Counted from the stretch's first letter, positions 51,278 to 60,731 are shown. The stretch: 64,000 bases of DNA from Planctomycetota bacterium (GCA_003389325.1 QQVE01000055.1:62001-126000), one strand, 5' to 3'. The notes: generated from the letters alone by a model not told the origin. Program-made: numbers and translations.

Positions 51278-52450
51278 CTACTCCCGCTCCACGATCATCG
51301 CCACCGCGTTGCCCCCACCGAGGCACAGCGCCGCCAATCCGCGCTTCGCCCCGCGCTCCGCCATCGCATACAGCAACGTCACCAGCACCCGGGCCCCGCT
51401 GGCCCCGATCGGATGCCCCAGGGCAATGGCCCCGCCGTGCACGTTCGTCTTGGCCGGATCGGCTTCCAGCGGCCGCATGCAGGCCAGGCATTGGGCCGCG
51501 AACGCCTCGTTCAACTCGATCAAGTCGATGTCGCCCAGCGTCATGCCCGCCTTCTCGAGTACTTTTTCCACCGCCGTGACCGGTGCGATGAAAATTTCCT
51601 TCGGGGCGACGCCGCTGGTGGCACTGGCCACGATCCTCGCCTTGATCGGCGAACGCACGTCGCGGGCCGCGTCTTCCGAGGCAACGACCAGCGCCGCTGC
51701 TCCGTCGCTGATTTGCGAGGCGTTTCCGGCAGTTACCGTGCCCTCGCCACCAAACGACGGCCTCAGCTTGGCCAACACCTCGGGCGTCGTATCCGGCCTG
51801 GGTCCTTCGTCGCGGTCGACAATTGTGTCGCCATTGCGCCCGGGCACCGTGACGGAAACGATTTCCTCGAGGGGATGCCCCGAGCGGGCGGCGGCCCGGC
51901 GATGGCTTTCCACGGCGAAGGCGTCCTGGTCCGCGCGCGAGACCCCGCGCGACTCTGCGATATAGTCGGCCTCGGCGCCCATGGCCATATCTTCGAAGGC
52001 GCACCACAGCCCGTCGTGGAGCATCGAATCGCGGACTTGCTGGTTGCCGAATTTCCAGCCTTGCCGCGCGCCGGCGATCAGGTAGGGCGCGTTGCTCATG
52101 CTCTCCATGCCGCCGGCCACGATGATTCTGGCGTCGCCGGCGCGAATGGCCTGATCGGCCAGCATCACGGCCTTCAGGCCCGAGCCGCACATCTTGTTGA
52201 CGGTCACGGCGGCCACCGAATCGGGCAGCCCACCGTGCAACGCGGCCTGGCGCGCGGGCGCCTGTCCCAAACCTGCGGCCAGGACGTTGCCCATGATCAC
52301 TTCGTCGATCGCATCGCCCGGCACGCCGGCCCGGCTGACCGCCTCGGCCACGGCCACCGCGCCCAAACGCGGGGCGGGCAGGCTGGAGAGGCTGCCCAGG
52401 AACTTTCCGATCGGGGTACGGCAGCCGGCAATCAAGTACGAGGCAGTCAT
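51278..52450 (-). CDS. Acetyl-CoA C-acetyltransferase (thiolase)
   Basis: 390 residues of a thiolase, which condenses or cleaves acyl-CoA units. The nucleophilic Cys88 is in NKMCGSGLKAV. The conserved C-terminal segments are GGAIALGHPIGASGAR (catalytic His) and CLGGGNAVAM (second Cys). The protein lacks a signal peptide and has normal length. ATG 52450 is preferred to a longer frame beginning at 52510. It is likely used in fatty acid degradation or acetoacetyl-CoA formation. Confidence 0.93.
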   Translation of the reverse strand: MTASYLIAGCRTPIGKFLGSLSSLPAPRLGAVAVAEAVSRAGVPGDAIDEVIMGNVLAAGLGQAPARQAALHGGLPDSVAAVTVNKMCGSGLKAVMLADQAIRAGDARIIVAGGMESMSNAPYLIAGARQGWKFGNQQVRDSMLHDGLWCAFEDMAMGAEADYIAESRGVSRADQDAFAVESHRRAAARSGHPLEEIVSVTVPGRNGDTIVDRDEGPRPDTTPEVLAKLRPSFGGEGTVTAGNASQISDGAAALVVASEDAARDVRSPIKARIVASATSGVAPKEIFIAPVTAVEKVLEKAGMTLGDIDLIELNEAFAAQCLACMRPLEADPAKTNVHGGAIALGHPIGASGARVLVTLLYAMAERGAKRGLAALCLGGGNAVAMIVERE

Positions 52451-52664
52451 CGCATTCTCGACGTGGTTGGACGTGACGCGGGACGCAACGCACTGTGCGT
52501 CCCGGCTCACGATGGGCTCATGCGCAGCAGTTTACCGGCGCCGGTAGTTGCGTGCCAGCCGAGGCCGGTTCGAGTCGCCGCTGCCGCAGGCAATTGTGGT
52601 TTGGCGCCGTCGTGAAACTCGTCACACTAAAGGGGAGAGCCAACACGCGTACAGGAGTCCGACC

Positions 52665-53582
52665 ATGAAGATCGCTATCACCGGCGTCACCGGTTTCCTG
52701 GGCCGTTATCTGCTCGAGCCGTTGGCGGCTCACGAGCACTCGTGCCGCTGCTGGCATCGGCCGAGCAGCGACCGCAGCGGACTGGACCATGTCGAAAAGC
52801 ACATCGAGTGGGTCGAGGGGGAGCTCCGCAACTGGGAGTCCTGCCAGAAGCTCCTCGATGGGTGCCAGGCACTGGTGCACTCAGCGCTTGCCTACCCGGC
52901 CGAAGCCCGCATGTCGAGCGATGCGTTCACCAGCGAGCTGGCGATGCGCAACATCGCCGGCAGCCTGCAACTGTTCGAAGCCGCGCGGGCCGCGGGCGTC
53001 GAGCGCGTGATCTACATCTCGAGCTGCGCCGTCCACGACCACATCCTCGACGGCCGCCCCTTGGACGAAACGCATCCGCTTTGGGCCGCCAGCCACTATG
53101 GCGCGCACAAGGCGGCCGTGGAGGCTTTCGTCCACAGCTTTGGCAAGGGGCAGAAGTTTCCGATCTGTGCGTTGCGGCCCACGGGCATCTACGGCGTGGC
53201 CCACAAGGTGAAGAAGAGCAAGTGGTACGACCTCGTCTGGTCCGTCGTGCACAACGAAGAGGTCGAGTGCCGTCGCGGTGGCAAGGAAGTGCATGCCCAA
53301 GACGTGGCCCAGGCGGTGCACGTGCTGCTGCATGCCGACGACATTGCCGGCGAAGTCTTCAATTGCTACGACCGCTACATTTCCGAACACGACGTGGCAC
53401 GCCTGGCAAAGAAGATTTCCGGCAGCCACTCGGAAATTCGCGGCGAGCAGACCCGGCCCAAGCACGAGATCGAAAACGACAAGCTTCAGGCCCTGGGCGT
53501 CAAGTTCGGCGGCGAGAAGCTGCTGGAGGAGACGATTCGCGACATGATCGGTCTGATTCACGCCGCCGAGTCCGTGACGTGA
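52665..53582 (+). CDS. NAD-dependent epimerase/dehydratase family protein
   Basis: 305 residues of an extended short-chain dehydrogenase fold. The N-terminal GVTGFLGRYLL is the NAD(P) dinucleotide motif, and SHYGAHKAAVEAF holds the catalytic Tyr-x-x-x-Lys. ALRPTGIYG is the usual third motif. The substrate is probably a nucleotide sugar or similar, but it cannot be assigned. Start: ATG 52665, with AGGAGT upstream. Confidence 0.85.
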   Translation: MKIAITGVTGFLGRYLLEPLAAHEHSCRCWHRPSSDRSGLDHVEKHIEWVEGELRNWESCQKLLDGCQALVHSALAYPAEARMSSDAFTSELAMRNIAGSLQLFEAARAAGVERVIYISSCAVHDHILDGRPLDETHPLWAASHYGAHKAAVEAFVHSFGKGQKFPICALRPTGIYGVAHKVKKSKWYDLVWSVVHNEEVECRRGGKEVHAQDVAQAVHVLLHADDIAGEVFNCYDRYISEHDVARLAKKISGSHSEIRGEQTRPKHEIENDKLQALGVKFGGEKLLEETIRDMIGLIHAAESVT

Positions 53583-53687
53583 ATGCCGCGCCGTGAGATC
53601 GGCGGATTGCCATCGGCGCACGAACCATTAGGATAGTCGGCAAGACACGCGTGGTGGACCAATTCTTCGACTGCACCAGGAAGCGCT

Positions 53688-54293
53688 ATGAACGTGGAAC
53701 GAGTGATGGAATCTCAGGACGTCAAGAAAGCAATTCGCGAACAAGCCCACGCCAACCGCAAGGCGCAGGAAAACAAGGAGGAGATCAGCGCCTCGATCTG
53801 CGAAAAGTTCGTGGCGCTTCCCGAGTTTGACGCTGCCCAGACCGTGATGGTCTACATCGACGTCCGCACCGAGGTCCGCACGCGGCACCACTTGCCGAAA
53901 CTGCTGGATGGTTCGAAGCGGATCGTCGTGCCCTACTGCGTCGACGGCGAACTCGAGCTCTTCGAGTTGACCGACATGGATGAGCTGGCCATCGGCATGT
54001 ACAAGATCCTCGAGCCGAAGCCGGAACTGCGCGAGCTGCCGGAGAAGCGCGTGGGCGTCGAAGAGCTCGACGTGATCATGGTGCCCGGCGTGGCGTTCGA
54101 CGCTCGCGGGGCCCGCATGGGTCACGGCTTCGGCTACTACGATAAGCTGCTCCAGCACGCCCGGCCCGATACGCCGCTGGTGGCTTTGGCCTTCGAGTGC
54201 CAGATGTTCCCGGAGATTCCCACGCAAGACCACGACATCTTCATGGATAAGATCATCACCGAGAAGACGATCTATCCGGGGAAGGGGCGGTAG
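53688..54293 (+). CDS. 5-formyltetrahydrofolate cyclo-ligase
   Basis: 201 residues that convert 5-formyl-THF to 5,10-methenyl-THF with ATP. Motifs: VKKAIREQAHANRKAQ at the start, VPYCVDGELELFEL, VDVIMVPG-like segment ELDVIMVPGVAFDARGARMGHGFGYYDKLL with the GxGxGYYD loop, and CQMFPEIPTQDHD at the C-terminus. It lies five bases before a tetrahydromethanopterin formyltransferase gene, so the two probably form an operon linking folate and H4MPT one-carbon pools. Confidence 0.88.
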   Translation: MNVERVMESQDVKKAIREQAHANRKAQENKEEISASICEKFVALPEFDAAQTVMVYIDVRTEVRTRHHLPKLLDGSKRIVVPYCVDGELELFELTDMDELAIGMYKILEPKPELRELPEKRVGVEELDVIMVPGVAFDARGARMGHGFGYYDKLLQHARPDTPLVALAFECQMFPEIPTQDHDIFMDKIITEKTIYPGKGR

Positions 54294-54298
54294 CGACC

Positions 54299-55222
54299 GT
54301 GGCCACTCCCACGCGCGCCGAGGTCGAGGACACTTACGCCGAGGCGTTCCGCAGCATCTACGCCGAGATACTGATCACGGCCCGCGATCCCCGCTGGCTG
54401 GAACACGCCGTGGCCGCCGCCACAGGCAACGCTTCGAGCACGATCCTCTGCGACTGCGAAGCCGGGCTCGATCGCTATGTCGGCCCCGGATTCGATGCCG
54501 ACTTCGCCACGCCCGACGGTCGACCCGGCGCAGTCGTTCAGTTTCACGTGCCGCGCTTCCGCAAGGACCGGCGCGAGGCGCTTGAGCGCTCGTTGCTGAT
54601 GCGGGTGAGCCAAAACGTGCTGACCTGTCCCACGGCCGCTTGCTTTAACCTGCTCGACACGGACGATCATTTTCAACTTGGCCGCAAGCTGGCGTACTTC
54701 GGCGACGGCTACCAGTTTCGCGACGTGCGGCACGACCGCCGCGTGTGGGTCGTGCCGATCCTAGGTGGCGAGTTCACGATCGATCGCCGCTTCGGCTATC
54801 GCGATGGACTGATGGGCGGCAACCTGTGGTTCCTGGGCACCGACGTCGACTCGGCGCTGCTGGCCGCCGAACGGGCCGCCGCCGCCGTGGCGGATACGCC
54901 GGGCGTGATCATGCCATTTCCCGGCGGCATTGCCGGCAGCGGGTCCAAGGCCGGCAGCCGCTATTCGTTCACGGTCGCCAGCACGTACGCCGAGTACTGC
55001 CCCACGCTCCGCGGAAAGCTGGGCGATAAGAGCCGGCTGCCCGAGGGCGTCGGATCGGTGATGGAAGTGATCATCAACGGCCGCGACCTGGAGACGATCA
55101 CCATCGCCACGCGAGCCGGAATCGAGGCCGCGGTCGAAACGCCCGGGCTGGTGAAAATATCGGCTGGAAACTACGGCGGCCGGCTGGGCAAGAGTTTCAT
55201 CTATCTGCATCCGCAGCAGTAA
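54299..55222 (+). CDS. ftr: Formylmethanofuran:tetrahydromethanopterin formyltransferase
   Basis: 307 residues. Ftr/FhcD moves the formyl group between methanofuran and tetrahydromethanopterin in the C1 pathway of methanogens, methylotrophs and planctomycetes. Family features: VEDTYAEAFRSIYAEILITA at the start, LGGEFTIDRRFGYRDGLMGGNLWFLG and PFPGGIAGSGSKAGSRY. The C-terminus (KISAGNYGGRLGKSFIYLH) is also typical. The length equals that of known Ftr proteins. Start: GTG 54299, right after the cyclo-ligase stop. Formylmethanofuran dehydrogenase and other pathway genes are not in the window. Confidence 0.93.
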   Translation: MATPTRAEVEDTYAEAFRSIYAEILITARDPRWLEHAVAAATGNASSTILCDCEAGLDRYVGPGFDADFATPDGRPGAVVQFHVPRFRKDRREALERSLLMRVSQNVLTCPTAACFNLLDTDDHFQLGRKLAYFGDGYQFRDVRHDRRVWVVPILGGEFTIDRRFGYRDGLMGGNLWFLGTDVDSALLAAERAAAAVADTPGVIMPFPGGIAGSGSKAGSRYSFTVASTYAEYCPTLRGKLGDKSRLPEGVGSVMEVIINGRDLETITIATRAGIEAAVETPGLVKISAGNYGGRLGKSFIYLHPQQ

Positions 55223-55316
55223 ACTCCGCCAATTCCGCACCGTCAGCAGCGCGAGATCGGCGCCCTACACTTGTAAGGTCGGTGTCCCCAAGTCCCTGAC
55301 GAGATGGAGGAGTTCG

Positions 55317-55889
55317 ATGAAAGCGATCCTTGTTGCGTTTGCTTGTTTGGTGTTGAGTCAGCCTGCGGCGGCGGTCACCCCCGCGGACGAGCAGCCCAAC
55401 CTGACGGCGCGAGGCGACCGCTATCACGCTGCCACCGCCAAGACGCACAGCATGCACGCTCGCGACCACGCCCGGCTGTTGAACAAGTACGCCGCGGCCG
55501 CCGACGCACCGGTATCCTCATCGGTGCTCAAGAAACACCTGGCGGCCATCCGCGAAAATATGAAGGAGGCCGGCAGCACCTACAGCAAATTGAGCGCCGC
55601 CAGCAAGAGCGATCCCAGCGTCAAGCAACAGCTCGATGAAATCACGAAGCGGCTCGACAACGTCAACAAGTTGGTTGGCCAGCTCGAAGAGCGGTCCAAG
55701 CAGGAGGCCGTCGATTCGAAGCTGGTCATCGACCAGACGAACGACATGGCTAAAGAAATCAAGGCCAGCCACGCGGCCAACAGCGCGGTCGATCAGGCCG
55801 TGGTCGAAGCCGCCCAGCGCCGCAGCCAGTTCTACAACCCCAAGTCGCCCAACTACTACTTCACGGGCGAAGGCCACTTCATCGATTGA
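55317..55889 (+). CDS. Exported coiled-coil hypothetical protein
   Basis: 190 residues with a signal peptide (MKAILVAFACLVLSQPAAA). The body is helical, with a coiled-coil-prone stretch (SDPSVKQQLDEITKRLDNVNKLVGQLEERSKQEA) and a His-rich N-terminal helix (HAATAKTHSMHARDHARLL). The C-terminal 20 residues contain aromatics (FYNPKSPNYYFTGEGHF). The start is supported by AGGAG six bases upstream. No domain is recognised; it may be a periplasmic or envelope protein. Confidence 0.7.
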   Translation: MKAILVAFACLVLSQPAAAVTPADEQPNLTARGDRYHAATAKTHSMHARDHARLLNKYAAAADAPVSSSVLKKHLAAIRENMKEAGSTYSKLSAASKSDPSVKQQLDEITKRLDNVNKLVGQLEERSKQEAVDSKLVIDQTNDMAKEIKASHAANSAVDQAVVEAAQRRSQFYNPKSPNYYFTGEGHFID

Positions 55890-55944
55890 CCATCTGCAGT
55901 CGAGGCCTGACGAAGGGTCGCAGATCCGCCAGGGATGAACTGAC

Positions 55945-56274
55945 ATGCGCGACGGACGCCGTAAACGCCGCTGGTTTCGCTTCTCGCTGGGGGCGCTGCT
56001 GGTCCTCGTGGCGCTAGCGGCCTGGGGCATCCATTTCGCCAACACGCGGCGGCTGGTGCGACTTCGCCAGCACGTACATGAAAACCACCCCGTACGGGTT
56101 ACGTACCTCAACAACGACCATGAGGCGAGCCCTCCTTGGCTGTGGCGACTGTTGGGGGCCGAGCCGCTCAGCAACATCGGTCTCGCGCCGCAGGCGACCG
56201 ACGAAGACGTCGCCGCCGTCCAGGCGCTCTTTCCCGAGGCACACGTCACCGTGCTCGTCGATGATCGCAAGTGA
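55945..56274 (+). CDS. Small protein with an N-terminal membrane anchor of the RWFxFSL type
   Basis: 109 residues. The N-terminus RRKRRWFRFSLGALLVLVALAAWGIHF is a basic stretch followed by one membrane helix. This RWxRFSLxxLL pattern recurs in many planctomycete small proteins. The rest is polar with no recognised fold; a DEDVAAVQALFPEAHVTVL segment looks like a leucine-rich-repeat-like unit. It lies just upstream of the ABC exporter genes and may be co-transcribed. Confidence 0.65.
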   Translation: MRDGRRKRRWFRFSLGALLVLVALAAWGIHFANTRRLVRLRQHVHENHPVRVTYLNNDHEASPPWLWRLLGAEPLSNIGLAPQATDEDVAAVQALFPEAHVTVLVDDRK

Positions 56275-56311
56275 CCCCACCGGTGCCCGCCAACCCGACC
56301 GGAGAATAAGG

Positions 56312-56318
56312 TAGAATT
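56312..56318 (+). promoter_or_regulatory. TAGAATT box (candidate -10 element) of the ABC exporter genes
   Basis: TAGAATT lies 41 bases before the preferred GTG of the ABC ATPase gene. No clear -35 is seen. Confidence 0.4.
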
Positions 56319-56358
56319 GCGGACGGTTGAGAGAACGGACTCTGCCGGCGAGGGGTAC

Positions 56359-57090
56359 GTGATTCAAGTCGTCGACCTGCACAAGACCTACCGCGACGTC
56401 GCGGCTGTCGCGGGGCTCAGCTTCGAAGTCCGGCCCGGGGCCATTCTCGGGCTCGTTGGCCCTAACGGTGCGGGCAAGACCACGACGCTGCGCTCGATCT
56501 CGGGCATTATCCCGCCCACCCGCGGCCGACTGCTGGTCGCGGGCCACGACGTCGTGGCCGATCCGGTCGCCGCCAAACGCCACTTGGCCTACGTGCCCGA
56601 CGATCCCAAGCTGTTCGAGACGCTGACCGTCTGGGAACATCTGATGTTCGTCGCCTCGGCCTACGGCGTCGACGATTTCGAGCCGCGGGCCGAAGAGCAT
56701 CTGGAGACGTTCGAGCTCCTGCCCAAGCGAGACACGATCGCCCAGGAACTGTCGCGCGGCGTGCGGCAAAACGTGGCCATCGCCTGCGCCTATCTGCACG
56801 AGCCGGCAGCCCTCCTCTTTGACGAGCCGCTGACGGGCCTCGACCCGCACGCCATCCGCACGCTCAAGCGGTCGATCGTCGAGCGGGCCGCGGCCGGCGC
56901 TGCCGTGATGGTCAGCTCGCACTTGTTGGCGCTCGTCGAGGACCTGTGCACGGATCTGTTGATGCTGCCAAGAGGCCGCGCAGTGTTCTGCGGCTCGGTG
57001 GAGGAGGCCCACGCCCGTTTTGGCACGCTGGACGGGGCGGGGTCGCTGGAGGACGTGTTCTTCCGCGCTATCGAAGAGTCGCCCTCCTGA
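56359..57090 (+). CDS. ABC transporter ATP-binding protein
   Basis: 243 residues of an ABC ATPase: Walker A GPNGAGKTTT, Q-loop segment YVPDDPKLFETLTVWEHL, signature LSRGVRQNVAIA (a variant of LSGGQ), Walker B ALLFDEPLTGLD and the switch His in VSSHLLALVEDL. It would pair with the permease 26 bases downstream. I chose GTG 56359 because IQVVDLHKTY is the normal start; a TTG at 56317 also opens the frame. The pair probably forms an exporter of unknown substrate. Confidence 0.9.
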   Translation: MIQVVDLHKTYRDVAAVAGLSFEVRPGAILGLVGPNGAGKTTTLRSISGIIPPTRGRLLVAGHDVVADPVAAKRHLAYVPDDPKLFETLTVWEHLMFVASAYGVDDFEPRAEEHLETFELLPKRDTIAQELSRGVRQNVAIACAYLHEPAALLFDEPLTGLDPHAIRTLKRSIVERAAAGAAVMVSSHLLALVEDLCTDLLMLPRGRAVFCGSVEEAHARFGTLDGAGSLEDVFFRAIEESPS

Positions 57091-57116
57091 GCCATTTTCC
57101 AATTCAGGAGTTCGCC

Positions 57117-58745
57117 GTGAATCGCTCGCTCTGGTTGCTGTCGAAGCTGCGAGTGCGAGGTCAATTTCGCAAGATGAAGCGCGCGCTCGGTTCGCCCCGG
57201 GGCGTGGTGATGGCGGTGATCCTGGCGGTTTTCCTGGCGATGACGATCGGCCCGCAACTGCTGGTGCACCGTTTGCCGCGCGAGGCGATGCCGCCGCTTG
57301 CCAACTTGATCATTAATCCCGCGTTGCTGTTCCTGCTCTGGCTGTTCACATTTTTCGGTAGTTGGATCAGGAGTCCCATTGCCTTCACGATGCCGGAGGT
57401 CGACTTCCTGTTCGCGGGTCCGTTTACCCGCCGGCGGCTGCTGATTTACAAGCTGCTGTTCAACGTGGTCGGCGTGCCCGGCTTTGCGCTACTGGCGCCG
57501 GTGTTCATGCCGTTCCTCTGGTGGCCGGCGGCCATGCTGGGAGTCGCGCTGCTGGCGTTGTTCGTGCAATGGTCGTCGATTCTGGGCGCGCTGGTCGTCC
57601 GCTGGCTGAGCGCGCGATACCGGCTGTTGGCCGTTGGGCTGGTCGTGGCCATCGCCGTGGCCGCTCCCTTGTCGTTCTGGCAGGCCGGTGCGATCGAGGC
57701 GGACCTCGACCTGAGTGAGCGGATGGCGGCCATCGAATCAAGCTGGGCGGCCCGAGCCGCCCTGGCACCGTTTGTCATCTTCGCTGAGATATTGAGTGCC
57801 GAGAGCCTTCGCCTGCTGCTCGTTTGGGCCGGCGCGGCCCTTGTGTTGAACGCCGCGGTGGCCTGGAGCGTTCTCGCGCTCGATGGCTTCTTCGTCGAGG
57901 CCAGCCTCGACGCCAGCCGCCGCCGCTATGAAATGGTCCAGCGGCTGCGCAAGAGCGGTGGCACCTCGACGTTCCGCCTGCGGGCTCGGCCTCGCAGCAG
58001 GCTTCCGCTGCCGCCGCGCCTGTCTGGGGCCGGGTCCATTGCCTGGCGGCAGGGGCTCGAAGTGCTTCGTAGCGGCGGCGGCTGGATCGTCGTGCTCACC
58101 CTGCCGGCAGTCGTCGGGGCCGCGGTCGGGCTCGGACTGTGGGTGGCCGAAGCCGATCGCAACGCCGCCATCGCGGCTATCGTGGGCGTGACTCTCGGCC
58201 TTGGCTTTCTCATGCTGCTGTCCATGCCGCTGGCGCTGCGCAGCGATTTGAACCATATCGACGCGATCAAGGCCCTGCCGGTCGGCGCCTGGGCCGCCGT
58301 AACCGGATCAATCGTGGCCGCCACGCTCTACGTCACGCTCGTGCAGATCATCGCTGCGCTGTGCATGGGCGGCGTCTCGGGGCACTGGATTCCGGCCATC
58401 CCGTTGGCCGTGGCCGTGGCCTTGCCCCTCAATCTGCTGTCGATTGCCTTTGATAGCGCGCTGGTGCTGCTGTTTCCCGCCGTAAGGCACCTGGCCACCG
58501 GCGATCCGTTCGCCGGGGTCCGCGTGATGTTGGCCAACCTGGCCCGCGTGATCTTCACCGGCATCACGCTTGGCTTCGCCGGCCTCTTCGTCGTGCTGAC
58601 GCGGCTGCTGGTGACCGACTCGCTCGTGGTGCTGACCCTGGTCGGGGCCTGGCTCGTCGCCGCCGAGGCCCTGGCCACGATCTGGGTGGCCGGCTTCCTC
58701 TTCGACCGCTTCGACGCCACCGAGCACGGGCTTGAACGCGAATGA
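57117..58745 (+). CDS. ABC exporter-type permease
   Basis: 542 residues with about 10-12 membrane helices and a hydrophilic central loop (about 270-310, RRRYEMVQRLRKSGGTSTFRLRARPRSRLP). The N-terminal RSPIAFTMPEVDFLFAGPFTRRRLLIYKLL resembles the putative ABC exporter family of membrane proteins. Start: GTG 57117, with CAGGAG six bases upstream. It follows the ATPase gene directly. Confidence 0.85.
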   Translation: MNRSLWLLSKLRVRGQFRKMKRALGSPRGVVMAVILAVFLAMTIGPQLLVHRLPREAMPPLANLIINPALLFLLWLFTFFGSWIRSPIAFTMPEVDFLFAGPFTRRRLLIYKLLFNVVGVPGFALLAPVFMPFLWWPAAMLGVALLALFVQWSSILGALVVRWLSARYRLLAVGLVVAIAVAAPLSFWQAGAIEADLDLSERMAAIESSWAARAALAPFVIFAEILSAESLRLLLVWAGAALVLNAAVAWSVLALDGFFVEASLDASRRRYEMVQRLRKSGGTSTFRLRARPRSRLPLPPRLSGAGSIAWRQGLEVLRSGGGWIVVLTLPAVVGAAVGLGLWVAEADRNAAIAAIVGVTLGLGFLMLLSMPLALRSDLNHIDAIKALPVGAWAAVTGSIVAATLYVTLVQIIAALCMGGVSGHWIPAIPLAVAVALPLNLLSIAFDSALVLLFPAVRHLATGDPFAGVRVMLANLARVIFTGITLGFAGLFVVLTRLLVTDSLVVLTLVGAWLVAAEALATIWVAGFLFDRFDATEHGLERE

Positions 58746-58750
58746 CGTGC

Positions 58751-58780
58751 TTGTCGGGCGCGAGTGCCAACTCTTACAAT
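58751..58780 (+). promoter_or_regulatory. Putative promoter of the aldehyde dehydrogenase gene
   Basis: -35 TTGTCG (58751-58756), an 18-base spacer and -10 TACAAT (58775-58780). It begins right after the permease stop, about 100 bases before the dehydrogenase ATG. Confidence 0.5.
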
Positions 58781-58883
58781 ACTGCGGAGGGCGTGAGGCG
58801 GTGCCCGTTGCGGTCCTCCTCTCCGCGCAAACCATCTCGTTCCACCAGGCGCAGTCTCGACCACCTTCCAGGAGGTTTCTCTC

Positions 58884-60356
58884 ATGGCCACGATCACCAA
58901 GCCGGCCTCGGCCCCGGAAATCAAACAGACCCAATGCTTCATCGGCGGCGAGTGGGTACCCGCGGCCAGCGGCAAGACATTCGAAACGATCAATCCGGCC
59001 ACCGAGGAAGTGATCACCACCGTGGCCGAAGGCGACGCCAAGGACGTCGATCTGGCCGTGAAGGCGGCCCGCGAGGCGTTCGACTCCGGACCGTGGCGCA
59101 AGATGGACGCCCGCGATCGCGGCCGGCTGATGCACAAGCTGGCCGACCTGATCGAAGACGACATCGACGAGCTGGCGCGGCTGGAAACGCTCGACAACGG
59201 CAAGCCGATTCGCGAGGCGCGGCACGGCGACCTGCCGCTGGTGGTCGACTGCCTCCGCTACTACGCCGGCTGGGCCGACAAGATCCACGGCCAGACGATC
59301 CCGGTGCGCGGCAACTACTTCTGCTACACGAAGCGCGAGCCGGTGGGTGTGGTCGGCCAGATCATTCCCTGGAACTTCCCAATGCTGATGGCGGCCTGGA
59401 AGTGGGGCCCGGCGCTAGCGGCCGGCTGCACGATCGTGATGAAGCCCGCCGAGCAAACGCCGCTGACCTGCCTGCGGATGGCGCGGCTCGCGCAGAAGGC
59501 CGGCATTCCCGACGGCGTGATCAACGTCGTGCCCGGCTACGGCCCCACAGCCGGCGCGTCGATCGTCAAGCATCCGGGCGTCGACAAGGTGGCCTTTACC
59601 GGCGAATACAAGACGGCCCAGATCATCATGAAGGACGCCAGCCAGACGCTCAAGCGGCTCACCTTCGAGCTGGGCGGCAAGAGCCCCAACATCATCTTTG
59701 CCGACAGCGATCTCGATGCCGCCGCCGCCGGCACGCACATGGGCCTGTACCTCAACCAGGGCCAATGCTGCTGCGCGGGCAGCCGTGTGTTCGTCGAAGA
59801 GAAGGTGCACGACAAGCTCATCGACAAGCTGGCGGCCATGAACAAGAGCCGCAAGGTCGGCGATCCGTTCGATCCCAATACCGAGCAGGGGGCCCAGGTC
59901 GATAAGGCCCAGTTCGACAAAATCATGTCGTACGTCGAAGCCGGCAAGAAGGCGGGCGCCAAGTGCGTCACCGGCGGCAAGCGCGTCGGCGACAAGGGCT
60001 ACTTCATCGAGCCCACGCTGTTCGATGACGTGCAGGACGACATGTCGATTGCCACCGACGAAATCTTCGGGCCCGTGCTCTCGGTGTTGAAGTTCAAGGA
60101 CGTCGACGAGGTGATCCAGCGCGGCAACAACACGTTCTTCGGCCTGGCCGCCGCCGTGTGGACCAGCGACGTCACCAAGGCCCATCGCCTGGCCGACGAA
60201 CTGCGGGCCGGCACCGTGTGGGTGAACTGCTACGACGTCTTCGACACGGCCGCTCCGTTCGGCGGCTTCAAGATGTCGGGCATCGGCCGCGAGCTCGGCG
60301 AGAAAGGCCTCGAGGCATACACCGAGAATAAGACCGTGACGATGAGCTTGGGCTGA
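58884..60356 (+). CDS. NAD(P)-dependent aldehyde dehydrogenase
   Basis: 490 residues of the ALDH superfamily. The cofactor segment [34 protein letters not shown] carries the family's N-W-N-x-P and Lys. The catalytic Glu is in FELGGKSPN (Glu262). The nucleophile is in [10 protein letters not shown] (Cys296 by analogy with human ALDH2). The C-terminal [26 protein letters not shown] is typical of class 1/2 enzymes. The physiological aldehyde is unknown. It has its own promoter-like sequence and a strong terminator. Confidence 0.95.
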   Translation: MATITKPASAPEIKQTQCFIGGEWVPAASGKTFETINPATEEVITTVAEGDAKDVDLAVKAAREAFDSGPWRKMDARDRGRLMHKLADLIEDDIDELARLETLDNGKPIREARHGDLPLVVDCLRYYAGWADKIHGQTIPVRGNYFCYTKREPVGVVGQIIPWNFPMLMAAWKWGPALAAGCTIVMKPAEQTPLTCLRMARLAQKAGIPDGVINVVPGYGPTAGASIVKHPGVDKVAFTGEYKTAQIIMKDASQTLKRLTFELGGKSPNIIFADSDLDAAAAGTHMGLYLNQGQCCCAGSRVFVEEKVHDKLIDKLAAMNKSRKVGDPFDPNTEQGAQVDKAQFDKIMSYVEAGKKAGAKCVTGGKRVGDKGYFIEPTLFDDVQDDMSIATDEIFGPVLSVLKFKDVDEVIQRGNNTFFGLAAAVWTSDVTKAHRLADELRAGTVWVNCYDVFDTAAPFGGFKMSGIGRELGEKGLEAYTENKTVTMSLG

Positions 60357-60385
60357 GTTATTCAGTCGAAGTCACTCAGACCCTC

Positions 60386-60414
60386 GGGCCCCGCCGATGT
60401 GGCGGGCCCTTTTC
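60386..60414 (+). terminator. Rho-independent terminator after the aldehyde dehydrogenase gene
   Basis: A GC-rich stem of about nine bases (GGGCC-CGCC with one bulged C, 60386-60395, and GGCGGGCCC, 60401-60409), a five-base loop and a TTTT run. Confidence 0.8.
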
Positions 60415-60424
60415 TGCGCCTCGC

Positions 60425-60431
60425 TAGAATT
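60425..60431 (+). promoter_or_regulatory. TAGAATT box immediately before a small gene (possible leaderless promoter)
   Basis: TAGAAT ends six bases before the ATG at 60437, the spacing expected between a -10 box and a transcript start. No Shine-Dalgarno is possible in that gap except GGA. Confidence 0.45.
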
Positions 60432-60436
60432 GGACC

Positions 60437-60709
60437 ATGACCGTTGCTATTCAAGCGTTGTGTCTGATTTCGCTACTGTTCGCGGCCTGGGTGATCGTCG
60501 GCAATTGGTACGGTGTCATCCATGCATGCGTGACGAAACGGTCGTTTAGCTCTTTGCCGATTCTGGGCGGACTGCTGGGGGCGCTCGCCTTTCTTGCCTT
60601 TGAGACGCTCCGGCCATTTTGGTGGGTCCCGCTCGTGGCCGATATCGGATGCGTGCCCGTACTCGCTCTGACGCTGCTCTACCTTACGACCCGCCGCCTG
60701 CGGGGGTGA
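60437..60709 (+). CDS. Small membrane protein, 90 residues
   Basis: Three hydrophobic segments (ALCLISLLFAAWVIVGNWYGVI, ILGGLLGALAFLAFETL, WWVPLVADIGCVPVLALTLLYL). No recognised domain. The ATG lies six bases after a TAGAAT box, which would give a leaderless mRNA. It converges with a small zinc-ribbon-like gene. Codon use resembles the neighbours. Confidence 0.65.
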   Translation: MTVAIQALCLISLLFAAWVIVGNWYGVIHACVTKRSFSSLPILGGLLGALAFLAFETLRPFWWVPLVADIGCVPVLALTLLYLTTRRLRG

Positions 60710-60731
60710 TCACCTACATCATCAATTGGAT

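Noticed and set aside
52567-52580. Sequence resembling a tRNA T arm (GGTTCGAGTC)
   Set aside because: No matching acceptor, D or anticodon arms can be built around it. Chance similarity between two genes.
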